Positions 7,921 through 16,832 of a stretch of 64,000 bases of DNA are shown in pieces (position 1 is the first letter of the stretch; every line of letters begins with the position of its first letter). The notes under the pieces were generated by a model, which worked only from the letters and a program-made list of their open reading frames with translations, searched no databases and was not told the DNA's origin. Made by a program: the position numbers and the translations under genes. This DNA is from Firmicutes bacterium UBA5389 (lineage in GTDB: Bacteria; Bacillota; DTU025), in assembly GCA_002409965.1 (NCBI GenBank), contig DHON01000095.1:13687-77686 (forward strand). The letters are read 5' to 3'.

Positions 7921-10068
7921 CTACTCGGCCAGAATACACACAACCTCCGCATCATGCAGACGTATCCTGAGTCCTTCCGAGCATGGCTCGCAACGCACGC
8001 GCCCACTGCCGCCGTCGATATCGAAATCGTCCACGATCACACACTTGCAGGCGTCCGAATCAGTCTTCACGGCGCATCGGCCGACCTGAACCACTGCCAC
8101 CCCATCTGCAACGCGTCCGGGATTCACAACGATGTAAAGATCCCGGTGGTCTGCCATCACCCAGTGCCCTATCTGAAGTCCATCTGACACTGAGACCACG
8201 CCGTCCATATCCACATATCGGGCCCCCCGGATCAACGGTGTCAACCTGGCCCGGAGCCTTAAGGCGGCATCCAGGTGTTCGCGCGCATCGTCCTCGAGGT
8301 GGGGCATCTTGTCCAGCCCCAGCCAGAAGACCGAGCCCAGCATCAGCGCCCTGTTCAAGTCGCGATGCAGGCGCTCGGACCGATCGCGCTCGTTCAGATC
8401 CCGCCTGGGGTTGACCATGTTGACCTGGACGTACTCGGGGAATGTGTACTTGTACAAATTGAAAAACTCGTCGTACGGCTCGCCGTTCCAGGTGAGATTG
8501 CCCCACACATAGCTGCCGTAGATATCGCCGCAGTTTTCGATCATCAAGAAGCTGTCCGGATTCATTGATCTGAGCCTGGCCAACAAGTCCCGCACCAACC
8601 CCAGGTACCCGCGGTTGAACTCGCCGATACATGTGTGCGAGTGTTCTGGGTCGAAACACGGCCAGGGCTGAGCCGAACCCAGCTGGTCCAGGTAGATCCC
8701 GGTGGCGTTCGAACACTTGGCCATCCAGCCGGCCACGTCCATGAGGTAGTTCTTCCACTCATCGTGGGATGGGCAGAGCACGACGAACTTATGCGGGCCA
8801 TACGATTCGTGGATCATCTCGCCGTTTTCGTCCTTTATGGCCCACTTCACGCCGAGCGTATTGAAGTAATCGGACGTCTTTTCGAATATGCGGGAGTTGA
8901 TGTAGAAGGTGACGAACCCGCCATGCTTGTCAACGTACTCACAGCCTTCGGCCAGCTCCCACGCCGTACCCAGCTCCATGTCGGGATAGTACTCCGGGTA
9001 GTTCTGGTCGAAGCCTTTGCGATTCCAGGAGGCGATGAACATGTGCCTCGCGCCGAACCTGGCGCGCCCTTCTTCATACATCCGGGGGATGTCGCGGAAC
9101 TTGTTGAAGATGACCCCGTTTCGCTTGAAGTTGTAGCACTGGTTCAACACGTACTCGTCGTCAAGGAACGCCGGATGTTTCGGCATCGGCATCACTGTGT
9201 CCGCAAATTGCCTGTAACGCTTGGCGCCCCATCGCCAGTCATCGCACGTCACGGCGATTCCGTACGACGGCGATTCCCAGGTCTGCCCGGTCCGCACCTC
9301 GACGTGTTTGCGCATCGCCCACCCCATCCAGGGGCCGTCCGGGCAGTCGGGTCCGCCCGTCTCCACTCGGAGCCCGGTCACGATGAAGTCAGGGTCGTAG
9401 GAAGCCAGATACAGTCCGTTCTGCGCATCGTAGTAGTGCATCCAGTTCATCGATGCAAGCCCGCAGTAATTGATCTCACGGTAGTACACGCCATCGCCGC
9501 CCCGGATGCTCTGCGCCCGCCCGAAGCCCAGATAACGCGGGGTAGTATACTCCTCTATCGGCGCCAGAGTCTTCTCCCCCGCGTGGTGCGGATAGATCAT
9601 CACATCATCACGCCAACTCTCTCCCAGATACACACCGCGCAAATGCGGGAAGAGGACCTGAATCACCCGCACGCCGGACTGGTCGTTCCTCACCTGCACC
9701 GACCATAGGCTCTCAGCATCGCCCGGACGCACCTCCGCCCGAATGCTCACGTGGATGTCCAGGTCTGCGCCGGCGTGCACAGCCATCGAGCTGCCGTTCG
9801 CGTCATCGCCTGCGCCGGTCGCAGCCTCGCACGACTCGTAGTCGATCTCAAGCAACTCAGCCCCACCTGCGCCAACCCGCGCACGCCGCGGCACTGCCTC
9901 AAACCGCGCGCCATTGGCCTCATCTACGCACACAAGCCGGCACACGCTGCACTTCAACCCAGCCTTGATGTAGTCGTCCCCTGTGGTAGCATTGCGAAGC
10001 CGCACTATCCTGCATGTTTCATCGTCGAACGCGATCTCGAGCCGCCCGTTACCCAGTCTGTGCTGCAT
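7921..10068 (-). CDS. DUF6259-like glycoside-hydrolase-type protein
   Basis: A 715-residue, probably cytoplasmic protein without signal peptide. The N-terminal ~270 residues look like a beta-sandwich of the kind that precedes many glycosidase barrels. The middle (about 300-600) has barrel-type motifs GIYLDQLGSAQPW, LMIENCGDIYGSYVW and EPYDEFFNLYKYTFPEY; Asp of YLDQ and Glu of IENCG are candidate catalytic acids. The C-terminal ~100 residues are a beta domain. This pattern fits DUF6259 and related GH families. It is the last gene of the sugar operon, which suggests it processes an imported oligosaccharide or glycoconjugate. Start ATG with GGGGAGG. Exact substrate unknown. Confidence 0.65.
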   Translation of the reverse strand: MQHRLGNGRLEIAFDDETCRIVRLRNATTGDDYIKAGLKCSVCRLVCVDEANGARFEAVPRRARVGAGGAELLEIDYESCEAATGAGDDANGSSMAVHAGADLDIHVSIRAEVRPGDAESLWSVQVRNDQSGVRVIQVLFPHLRGVYLGESWRDDVMIYPHHAGEKTLAPIEEYTTPRYLGFGRAQSIRGGDGVYYREINYCGLASMNWMHYYDAQNGLYLASYDPDFIVTGLRVETGGPDCPDGPWMGWAMRKHVEVRTGQTWESPSYGIAVTCDDWRWGAKRYRQFADTVMPMPKHPAFLDDEYVLNQCYNFKRNGVIFNKFRDIPRMYEEGRARFGARHMFIASWNRKGFDQNYPEYYPDMELGTAWELAEGCEYVDKHGGFVTFYINSRIFEKTSDYFNTLGVKWAIKDENGEMIHESYGPHKFVVLCPSHDEWKNYLMDVAGWMAKCSNATGIYLDQLGSAQPWPCFDPEHSHTCIGEFNRGYLGLVRDLLARLRSMNPDSFLMIENCGDIYGSYVWGNLTWNGEPYDEFFNLYKYTFPEYVQVNMVNPRRDLNERDRSERLHRDLNRALMLGSVFWLGLDKMPHLEDDAREHLDAALRLRARLTPLIRGARYVDMDGVVSVSDGLQIGHWVMADHRDLYIVVNPGRVADGVAVVQVGRCAVKTDSDACKCVIVDDFDIDGGSGRVRCEPCSEGLRIRLHDAEVVCILAE

Positions 10069-10102
10069 GTATTGCGCCTCCCCGAAGCTTGCGCGTTATG
10101 GC

Positions 10103-10127
10103 GAGGAGGGGGTGTGGCCCCCTCCTC
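10103..10127. other. Strong hairpin after the binding-protein gene
   Basis: GAGGAGGGGG and CCCCCTCCTC form a perfect 10-bp stem with a 5-base loop between the binding-protein gene and the DUF6259-like gene. No T-run follows on the minus strand. In ABC operons such a structure behind the binding-protein gene often protects that part of the mRNA and raises its level over the other genes. Confidence 0.6.
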
Positions 10128-10158
10128 AGTCTCAGTTGCATTCGCTATTCGGCGCCGC

Positions 10159-11424
10159 CTACATCTTCCCCGCTAGCACGTCGGCGGCCTTCTTCTCGAC
10201 AGCGCGCACTGCATCATCCACACTGCGCTCGCCGAGCCACATCATGTCGAACTCCTTCTCGACCAGCTTGAAAAAGTCCACGCCGCGCAAGGGCGTTGGG
10301 AAGGGCTTGCTCTCAGCCAGTGAATCGATGAAATGCTTGTTGTCCGCCCTGGCCTTCACGAACGCGGACACGTCCACATCCTTCCTCGCCGGCAGACCCA
10401 TGTTGGTACCCAGCGCGATCTGCTGGGCTTCCTTGCTGGCGAAGAACTTGAGCACGCGCCATGACAAATCGGGCCTCTTCGCCCCGGCTGGAATCGCCCA
10501 GGCGTTCACGAACGCGGTGTTGATGCGATTCTTGCCTTTGGGAAGCGGCCTGACCTCGTATTCCACCCCGTTGTTGATCAGGTCGACGCTGGCTGAAAGC
10601 CCGCCTGCGGTCATGGCGACCTTTCCGGCCATGAAGGGCGCGATGTGCGCCTTGCCGTACTGCTGAGCCTGGGTCTCTGTGGGCACGACCTTGTCGTTGC
10701 ACAGGCTCTGCAGGAACTTGAGCGCTTCGATGCTCTCAGCCTTGCCCAGAAGCGACTGGCCTTCCTTTGTCACCAGCCCACCCTCGTTCTGCATCAGCCA
10801 GTCAGTCCAACCATCGTTATATTTGGGGAAGTAGAATCCCCACTGGTCGATTACGCCGTCCTTGTCGGCGTCGCGCGTCATCTTCTTGGCGAGCGCCCCA
10901 AAATCGGCCCAGGTCCAGTCGGGCCCGGGGATGGCCACGCCGGCTTCGGCAAAGAGCTGCTTGTTGAAGAACATCACTTTGCTGGTGATATCGCGCGGCA
11001 TAGCGTAGTAGCTGCCCTTCACCGTAAGGGCGTCAACAACCACAGGATAAAGCTTCGCCATTTCGGCCTTGTAGTCGGACTCAATGTAGCTGTCGAGTTT
11101 CATGATGGCGCCCTTCTCAGCGAAAATAGGTACCTTATCCATCGCTATCATCATGACATCGGGAAGATCCGCGCCGCCGGCGATCATCACAAGCATCTTA
11201 TCGGCGTATTTGGTGCCGATCCGGATGTATTCCAGCTCCAAATCGGGGTTGAGTTCGTCGAATTTCGCCTTCAGGTCGATGAGAGGACGAGAGTTTGTGA
11301 AGTCCCACCACGAGATGACCTGCACCTTGGTGCGCGCGGTCTTGGGCGACGCGGCAACACCGATGGACAGAATAATCAGCGCTGCCAGACAGATCAAAGC
11401 TACCCTGCCGTAGTTGCGCTTCAT
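10159..11424 (-). CDS. ABC sugar-binding protein
   Basis: A 421-residue extracytoplasmic solute-binding protein of family 1 (UgpB/MalE type). Residues 1-25 are a Sec signal peptide with a hydrophobic core and a VAASP-type cleavage region; there is no lipobox cysteine, so the protein should be free in a periplasm. The mature part begins with KVQVISWWDF and contains the family's DADKDGVIDQWGF loop. Two permease genes follow in the usual order upstream in coordinates. Ligand is probably a sugar or amino-sugar oligosaccharide, judged from the kinase and SIS genes of the operon. Confidence 0.9.
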   Translation of the reverse strand: MKRNYGRVALICLAALIILSIGVAASPKTARTKVQVISWWDFTNSRPLIDLKAKFDELNPDLELEYIRIGTKYADKMLVMIAGGADLPDVMMIAMDKVPIFAEKGAIMKLDSYIESDYKAEMAKLYPVVVDALTVKGSYYAMPRDITSKVMFFNKQLFAEAGVAIPGPDWTWADFGALAKKMTRDADKDGVIDQWGFYFPKYNDGWTDWLMQNEGGLVTKEGQSLLGKAESIEALKFLQSLCNDKVVPTETQAQQYGKAHIAPFMAGKVAMTAGGLSASVDLINNGVEYEVRPLPKGKNRINTAFVNAWAIPAGAKRPDLSWRVLKFFASKEAQQIALGTNMGLPARKDVDVSAFVKARADNKHFIDSLAESKPFPTPLRGVDFFKLVEKEFDMMWLGERSVDDAVRAVEKKAADVLAGKM

Positions 11425-11557
11425 CTTTACTAGACCTCCTTGCGGTGTGTTCAGGCGTCAAAGCCTGGCTGTGGTCTCTGTGGTAGTCGCAGTCTTTGAT
11501 ATGCTCAGAGTCCCGATATGTCCACAGTCGTAGTGGCAGTCCGAATCGCACGCCCGT

Positions 11558-12400
11558 CTACCTACCCCCCATCCCTGAAGTCATGACACCGGAGATAAAG
11601 AACCGCTGGAAGCAGAGGAATATGACTATGAGCGGAATAATGGCAACGGTGGTCCCGGCCATGAGAACGTCCCACCCCGTGCGCATATTGCTCTGCAGGC
11701 AGGCTAGACCGACTTGTATGGGCATTTTCATGTAGTCGTTGATCACGATGTTGGGCCACAAGAAGCTGTTCCACTCGCTCTTGAAACCGATGATGGCCAG
11801 TGTGGCGATGGCGGGTCTGGAGTTGGGCATGACCACCTTCCACCACACACCCCAGCGGGAGCAACCATCAATGAACGCCGCCTCCTCCAGCTCCTTCGGA
11901 ATGCTCAGGAAGTGCTGGCGCATGAGGAATATGTTGAACACCAGCTGCCCGCCGAATATGGCTGGTATGATCAGAGCAGTGTACTTGTTGATCCATCCGA
12001 GCTTGCGCACGAGCGCGAACCGCGGGATAAGCGTGACGTGCCCGGGCATCATCATGACGCCCAGAAGCAACAGGAAGATGAAATCGCGCCCGCGGAAATC
12101 CATCCTGGCGAACGCATAGGCTGCCATCGAGCCCAGCAAGATGGACGCTGCGGGCACCAAGATGGCCAACATAGCGGAGTTCAGGAGGAACCTGCCAAAC
12201 GGCATCAGCTCAAAAGCCCTCCTGTAGTTGTCGAACGTCGCCGGACGAGGGATCAGCTCCAGCGGATTCCCGCTGAATATCTGGCGGTTCGTCTTGAGCG
12301 ACGCCGTGACCGACCACAGGAACGGATATACCATAATAGCAGCCAACAAGATCAGCACTACATACAGCACAACCTGATCCGGCCGGATTTTGACTTTCAC
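11558..12400 (-). CDS. ABC sugar permease, UgpE/MalG type
   Basis: A 280-residue inner-membrane permease with six predicted membrane helices. The EAA loop that contacts the ATPase is visible as EEAAFIDGCSRWGVWWKVVMPNSRPA. GTG start with GAGGTGGTGATCCT upstream. It lies downstream of its partner permease with 23 bases between them. No ATPase gene is in the operon, so a shared MsmX/UgpC-type ATPase elsewhere must energise uptake. Confidence 0.9.
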   Translation of the reverse strand: MKVKIRPDQVVLYVVLILLAAIMVYPFLWSVTASLKTNRQIFSGNPLELIPRPATFDNYRRAFELMPFGRFLLNSAMLAILVPAASILLGSMAAYAFARMDFRGRDFIFLLLLGVMMMPGHVTLIPRFALVRKLGWINKYTALIIPAIFGGQLVFNIFLMRQHFLSIPKELEEAAFIDGCSRWGVWWKVVMPNSRPAIATLAIIGFKSEWNSFLWPNIVINDYMKMPIQVGLACLQSNMRTGWDVLMAGTTVAIIPLIVIFLCFQRFFISGVMTSGMGGR

Positions 12401-12423
12401 AGGATCACCACCTCACCGACTCG

Positions 12424-13359
12424 CTAACCAACTCGCTCATTTCGGCGTCTCACCATGAACTGAACCAAGGTCACCACGAAGAGGATGACAAACAGCACCC
12501 AGGCTATGGCGGACGCGTATCCCATCCGGTATGACTGGAAAGCTTCTGTGTAGATGTAGTACAGCACGGTGTTGGTGGACCCGCCCGGCCTTCCCTCAGT
12601 CATCACGTAGACTGCCTCGAACAAGTTGAAGACCTCTATCAGGAGCATCACAGTTGCGAAAAACGTTGTGTTCGACAGCAGAGGAACCGTAATGTGCCTA
12701 GTCTTCTGCCACGGGGTCGCGCCATCGGTTTCGGCTGCTTCGTACAGCTCATTTGGGATGTTCTGAAGCCCGGCCAGGTACATGATCATGTAATAGCCCG
12801 ACACCTGCCATAGTCGCATGATCGACAGACCCAGCTTGGCCCATCGCGTGCTTTCAAGCCAGCGGGGCGGGTACGATGCCCCAAGCGCCCGCAGTATGGT
12901 GTTGAGGATCCCCTGATCTGGGTTGAAGATCCACAGCCACACCAGCCCAATCGCGACTGCGGACGTGATTGACGGCATGTAGTAAGCCGCCCTGAAAAAC
13001 GCGACTCCTTTGAGCGGTCGGTTCAGGGCCACCGCCATGGCCATGGCCAGAACAAGGCCGGCCGGAACGATCGCTACGACGAAGTAGAGTGTGTTGTACA
13101 TGCACTGATGGAAGGACTCATCCCGAAACAGCCTGGCATAGTTGGCAAGACCCACCCACTTCGCGGGGGAGAGCAGGTCCCAACTAGTGAAGGATATGTA
13201 CAGCGAGTAAACCAGCGCTCCATACACGAATACCCCAAGGCCTATGACTGCCGGCAGTATGAAAGACCACGCTGTCAATGTTTCCCGCCTCCGCCGCCGT
13301 CTGCTGCCTACCGAAGTCAAGGTCGGGGTCGAAGTAGAATCCGAAAGAGAAGTCGCCAT
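12424..13359 (-). CDS. ABC sugar permease, UgpA/MalF type
   Basis: A 311-residue permease with six membrane helices after a short Ser/Thr- and Arg-rich cytoplasmic N-terminus (SRRRRRRETL). The EAA loop is ELYEAAETDGATPWQKTRHITVPLL. ATG at 13359 follows AGGAGAG at good distance; the frame could start at 13383 but that codon has no ribosome-binding site. Partner of the permease at 11558-12400. Confidence 0.9.
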   Translation of the reverse strand: MATSLSDSTSTPTLTSVGSRRRRRRETLTAWSFILPAVIGLGVFVYGALVYSLYISFTSWDLLSPAKWVGLANYARLFRDESFHQCMYNTLYFVVAIVPAGLVLAMAMAVALNRPLKGVAFFRAAYYMPSITSAVAIGLVWLWIFNPDQGILNTILRALGASYPPRWLESTRWAKLGLSIMRLWQVSGYYMIMYLAGLQNIPNELYEAAETDGATPWQKTRHITVPLLSNTTFFATVMLLIEVFNLFEAVYVMTEGRPGGSTNTVLYYIYTEAFQSYRMGYASAIAWVLFVILFVVTLVQFMVRRRNERVG

Positions 13360-13439
13360 GTAGCCGTCTCTCCTCACTCGCATTCAAAAGTCGAGTCGCG
13401 ACAGTGCCGCATGTCGCCGTGGCGCTAGTACCTCCGGCG

Positions 13440-14192
13440 CTAGTACCCCCTTCTATCGCACTCCTCCTGGGCACGCCTGTTGAACTCGCCCGCGCCGGGC
13501 ATGTGATTGCTCAGCCACACGCTGGGCTTCATGCCGCGCCGGGTCAGTCGCTCGATGATCTCCATCTCCAATGTCCACATGATGGCCGCCGCGGCTATTC
13601 CCGAGGTGGGTCCGACCTTCGCATCGACGCCTTCGATGTCAAGGACGGCATCGCCCACCGTGCCGCAGTTGTCAAGCACCACATCGGCCACTTCGAAAAG
13701 GCGCTTGCCCGATGGATGCTCGCCTTTGAGCGCCGACGAATAGGCCACGCTCGTCAGCGCGATCACCTTGACCCCATATTCGCGGGCGAGCAGCGCCAAC
13801 CCCACGGGGAGGGTGTTCTTGCCCGACACTGAGCCGATGATCAGCACATCGCCTGCGAAGATGTCGCTTCGGTCCAGCACAAACTGGGGAAGACCCGGGA
13901 TCTGGTCCAGATACACCTTGGGCTTCACCTTGCCCGCGCGCGCAGGGCCGGGATTTTGAACATCCATGGCGATGTTGACAGGGCGGAGCATCATCAGCCC
14001 GCCGGTCCTGCCGAACAGCTCGTGCATGAGCATATGGCCAGTATCCATCACATGGACCGCGCCGCCATTGGCGACCGATTCGACTATCATGTCGGCTGCC
14101 CTCGCGATGCTCTCAGCCTGAGTGGTCTGGATCCTGTCCAGAAGACTCCTTATCTCGTCCAGATACGCTGCGCCCTTTCCTAGCACCTTCAC
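13440..14192 (-). CDS. SIS-domain phosphosugar protein (UPF0309-like), paralogue 1
   Basis: A 250-residue SIS protein. It has the sequence AVHVMDTGHMLMHELFGRTGG at the N-terminal side, DVLIIGSVSGKNTLPV for the phosphosugar-binding Ser loop, and SGKRLFEVADVVLDNCG further on. Families of this kind bind or isomerise phosphorylated (amino) sugars. GTG start behind GAGGAGG. About half of its length aligns well with the SIS protein at 15448-16176, so the operon carries two diverged copies flanking a sugar kinase. Confidence 0.8.
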   Translation of the reverse strand: MKVLGKGAAYLDEIRSLLDRIQTTQAESIARAADMIVESVANGGAVHVMDTGHMLMHELFGRTGGLMMLRPVNIAMDVQNPGPARAGKVKPKVYLDQIPGLPQFVLDRSDIFAGDVLIIGSVSGKNTLPVGLALLAREYGVKVIALTSVAYSSALKGEHPSGKRLFEVADVVLDNCGTVGDAVLDIEGVDAKVGPTSGIAAAAIMWTLEMEIIERLTRRGMKPSVWLSNHMPGAGEFNRRAQEECDRRGY

Positions 14193-14241
14193 CAGTCCTC
14201 CTCAACTAGACTGACAGACTCCTTCACACACCCGCCAGACC

Positions 14242-15405
14242 CTATTCGCCCAACTCGGGTCGCGCCAGAGCCGATGCCTGCATACCCGCCGGGACCTCCC
14301 CGGATTCCCTCAGCCCCGCGATCCTAAGCGCCATAAGAAGCGCTCCTCCCGCAGGGGAGTAGCGCGGCGGCGCAATCTGAATGTCAGGTGAAAAAGACAG
14401 AATCTCATTTTGAAATGCTTCAACCAGCAGCGCGGCCGCCCTGGATACACCGCCCGTCATGACCGCGAGAGTTCCGCGCCTGTGCCCGTCTTCGGCCCCG
14501 CCCAGCTCGCCCAATCCGCTCTGCCCGTCCCATTCGCCCAGTTCTCCCCGCCTGTCCAGCTCGCGCAATACACTCACGCCCAGCCTGCCCAGGTCTCGCC
14601 CGGCCTGAGTCAGTATGGCCGATGCGACCGCATCGCCAACCCGCGATGCCTTCGATACCTGCACAGCAAAGGACGCGATCTGCTCGCGGCTTATCGACGT
14701 GGTCGCAAGAGCCCGCGCATTGGGCAGATTGAAGTGCTCCAAAGCCAGCTCGCTCAGGGCCGTGCGCTCACCCCGGCCATCGCAATCTAGCGCCACAGCG
14801 CGTAGCGCCGCCAAACCTATAGCGTAGGCGCTTCCCTCATCCCCCAGCAAAGGCCCCCAACCGCCCCGGGTAACGACGATTCCGCGGGCATTCCGATCAT
14901 GGGCATCCCCCGAACCTCTGCCTCGCCCAACGGCAAACGATCCCGTGCCCGCAAGCACTACCACTCCGGGATCATCCACAAGCGCGCCTGTCAAAACGGC
15001 CATTTCGTCTCCTGCAACGTCAAGCCTCTCTGGACTGATGAGCCCGGAGATCCCAGCCCTCAGGATGTCGCGCGAAGCCCCGGGCGCGCTGGCGTAGAGA
15101 ACGGCCGTGTCCGCCTGGTCCATGCACGCCTCGCGCAATGCGCCCAAGGCCGCCTGCCTCACCGAGCGGATCGCCTCATCAACCGGCACAAACAGCGCGT
15201 TAAGAGGACCGCCCCTGCCGACGCCGATCACCGCGCCGTCCGCAGTCCCGAGCAAACAGACCGTCTTGGTCCCGCCGCCATCGATCGCCGCGACTAGGGG
15301 GGCGCGCGCATCGGTCCTGCATGCGTTCAGTCCGGCCTGGGCCCGTGGGATGCCTTCAGTCCGCCGGGCTCCATCTTCAACTGCATCGCTCGAAAGCACG
15401 TTCAA
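14242..15405 (-). CDS. BadF/BadG-type sugar kinase (N-acetylglucosamine kinase-like)
   Basis: A 387-residue ASKHA-fold kinase. AAIDGGGTKT is the phosphate-1 loop, VVVLAGTGSFAVGRG the second phosphate loop, and RGGWGPLLGDEGSAYAIG is diagnostic of N-acetylglucosamine-kinase-like members of the BadF family. It should phosphorylate the imported (amino) sugar with ATP in the cytoplasm, giving a substrate to the SIS proteins. About 37 residues precede the first motif. TTG start after GGAGGT. An acidic/glycine insert near residue 300 (GELGEWDGQSGLGELGG) is repetitive. Confidence 0.82.
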   Translation of the reverse strand: MNVLSSDAVEDGARRTEGIPRAQAGLNACRTDARAPLVAAIDGGGTKTVCLLGTADGAVIGVGRGGPLNALFVPVDEAIRSVRQAALGALREACMDQADTAVLYASAPGASRDILRAGISGLISPERLDVAGDEMAVLTGALVDDPGVVVLAGTGSFAVGRGRGSGDAHDRNARGIVVTRGGWGPLLGDEGSAYAIGLAALRAVALDCDGRGERTALSELALEHFNLPNARALATTSISREQIASFAVQVSKASRVGDAVASAILTQAGRDLGRLGVSVLRELDRRGELGEWDGQSGLGELGGAEDGHRRGTLAVMTGGVSRAAALLVEAFQNEILSFSPDIQIAPPRYSPAGGALLMALRIAGLRESGEVPAGMQASALARPELGE

Positions 15406-15447
15406 TGGCGCCGACCTCCACTGCGCTTCACGGCCGATTGCTATCGT

Positions 15448-16176
15448 TCAAAACGCCCTGATCTGGCCGGAGTACCGTTTCAGCAGGGAAGCGTTGAATT
15501 CCTGACCTCCGGGGATGTTCGCGCTGGCAAAGACGGGCGGCTCAATCCCTCTCTCAACCAACAACCTCACAACACGAACCACAAGAGCGTTGACGATAGC
15601 TGCTCCGATCACCGTCGACACGGGGGCGATTCTCTGCGCCACGCCTTCGACCTCCATAGCGGCATCGCCGTACGGAACGTGCGTGTCGATCACGACATCG
15701 GCCAGCTCAAATAGGCGCTTGCCCGAGCCGTTGCGAAGAAGAGTTGCATTGGAAGCGCCAATCGAGGTGATCCCAATGACGCGGACGCCTGCGCCGATGG
15801 CTTCGGCGGCCATCTCCACCGGCACCGCGTTCACCCCGGATGTAGACGCTATCATAAGTACATCGTCCGGCTTGATGCCGGACTCCTCAAATATCACCTT
15901 GGCCAGACCGTGCAGGCACTCCAGCTTGGAGCTCTTCGCTGCGCCGTAAGAGACCATCAGCGAGGGTTCTATTATCGCGTTGACCGGAGCGAGCCCGCCG
16001 GCCCTGTAGAACATCTCCTCGCCCAGCATGTGCGAGTGGCCGGCAGCGAAGTAGTGGAGAACACGTCCTCGTTCAATAGTGTCCGCGACCATCGCGGCCG
16101 CGCGGTCCATGCTTCCTTCCTCAGATCGTTGAACTTCGTCCAGAAGCTCGCGGACCAATTCGAAATAGTCGAACAC
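15448..16176 (-). CDS. SIS-domain phosphosugar protein (UPF0309-like), paralogue 2
   Basis: A 242-residue SIS protein, first gene of the sugar operon. Motifs are LHYFAAGHSHMLGEEMFYRAGG, VLMIASTSGVNAVPVEMA (Ser loop) and GSGKRLFELADVVIDTHVPYGDA. GTG start with GGGAGGT. Likely acts on the kinase product, for example as isomerase or lyase-type partner; the exact reaction is not visible from sequence. A promoter lies about 80 bases upstream. Confidence 0.8.
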   Translation of the reverse strand: MFDYFELVRELLDEVQRSEEGSMDRAAAMVADTIERGRVLHYFAAGHSHMLGEEMFYRAGGLAPVNAIIEPSLMVSYGAAKSSKLECLHGLAKVIFEESGIKPDDVLMIASTSGVNAVPVEMAAEAIGAGVRVIGITSIGASNATLLRNGSGKRLFELADVVIDTHVPYGDAAMEVEGVAQRIAPVSTVIGAAIVNALVVRVVRLLVERGIEPPVFASANIPGGQEFNASLLKRYSGQIRAF

Positions 16177-16255
16177 CCCAGCCTACCTCCCCCGACTCCT
16201 TAAGCGCCTGCCAGTCACGCGGCCAGACATCCACATGGAGCGTGTGTCGCACTTC

Positions 16256-16284
16256 CATTATATATTGTTTATAATGAATATCAA
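16256..16284 (-). promoter_or_regulatory. Sigma-A-type promoter with overlapping operator for the sugar operon
   Basis: Minus strand TTGATA (16279-16284), 16 bases, TATAAT (16257-16262). The perfect inverted repeat CATTATA-N7-TATAATG (16256-16276) covers the -10 and spacer, the place where a LacI-, GntR- or RpiR-type repressor would bind. No regulator gene is nearby. The region is clearly AT-rich against its surroundings. Confidence 0.65.
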
Positions 16285-16352
16285 GGCCCTTGCCGCTACG
16301 CCAGGACCCCCTCACGGTTATGCCGACTCCGTTGCCTGCCTTTTCGCGTTGG

Positions 16353-16639
16353 TCATCTACTGAACGAGGGCCACAGCCGCGGAATGCAGATGTGGGAGGG
16401 CAATCCGACCCCAGCTAGCAACGTGATCCTTCCAGACGAGATCGGAGCCGAGGGCTCGTCCGGTTTCAGCCCTAGGTCCAGCGACTTGAACAGGCCGAGC
16501 ATCTGTCCGACCATCACGTCGATGGGCGGTCGCAGTTCGTCGGGGATTCCGTATCCGCCAACCGCGCCAGCACGCCTTCGGCCGCGGCAAGGTATCTATT
16601 GGGGCATCGACTCGCGTTCTCGCCGTCTGTTTCGTTCAT
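16353..16639 (-). pseudogene. Relic of a SIS-type sugar isomerase (AgaS/GlmS-C-like)
   Basis: Two pieces in different frames. The 5' piece (from 16639) encodes an N-terminus followed by YLAAAEGVLARLADTES and then runs out of frame. The 3' piece (16559-16353) encodes IDVMVGQMLGLFKSLDLGLKPDEPS, a clear match to the C-terminal part of tagatose-6-phosphate isomerase/GlmS-type SIS proteins. The middle ~250 residues are deleted. It lies behind the kinase relic, so a whole kinase-isomerase pair decayed here. Confidence 0.6.
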
Positions 16640-16832
16640 GCCGGCTTTCAACCACCTTCCATGATGCGGCGAGATTGTCCGGGACTGCTTTGTCGCAGGC
16701 CACGCCCGCCCGCAGCAGGGCCAGTATCACGGCCCCCACCACCGGAGGATACGGCGCCTGCACCACCCGCGCCCGCTTTCGGGGCCAGCCCAAGATACGC
16801 AGAGTGCAGTAGCCCGTCTTCGCAGACTCCAT
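16596..16832 (-). pseudogene. C-terminal relic of a BadF-type sugar kinase
   Basis: LRILGWPRKRARVVQAPYPPVVGAVILALLRAGV resembles the last helix-strand segment of BadF/N-acetylglucosamine-kinase-like proteins. Nothing upstream encodes the ATP-binding loops, so the gene is truncated at its 5' side. It overlaps the start of the SIS relic, as would be expected for adjacent operon genes. Confidence 0.5.

Noticed and set aside
8635..9708. Plus-strand open frame of 357 codons inside the DUF6259-like gene
   Set aside because: Antisense shadow; composition and lack of motifs do not support it.
10103..10127. Hairpin as intrinsic terminator of the sugar operon
   Set aside because: There is no T-run on the minus strand and the following gene is in the same direction with its own good ribosome-binding site.
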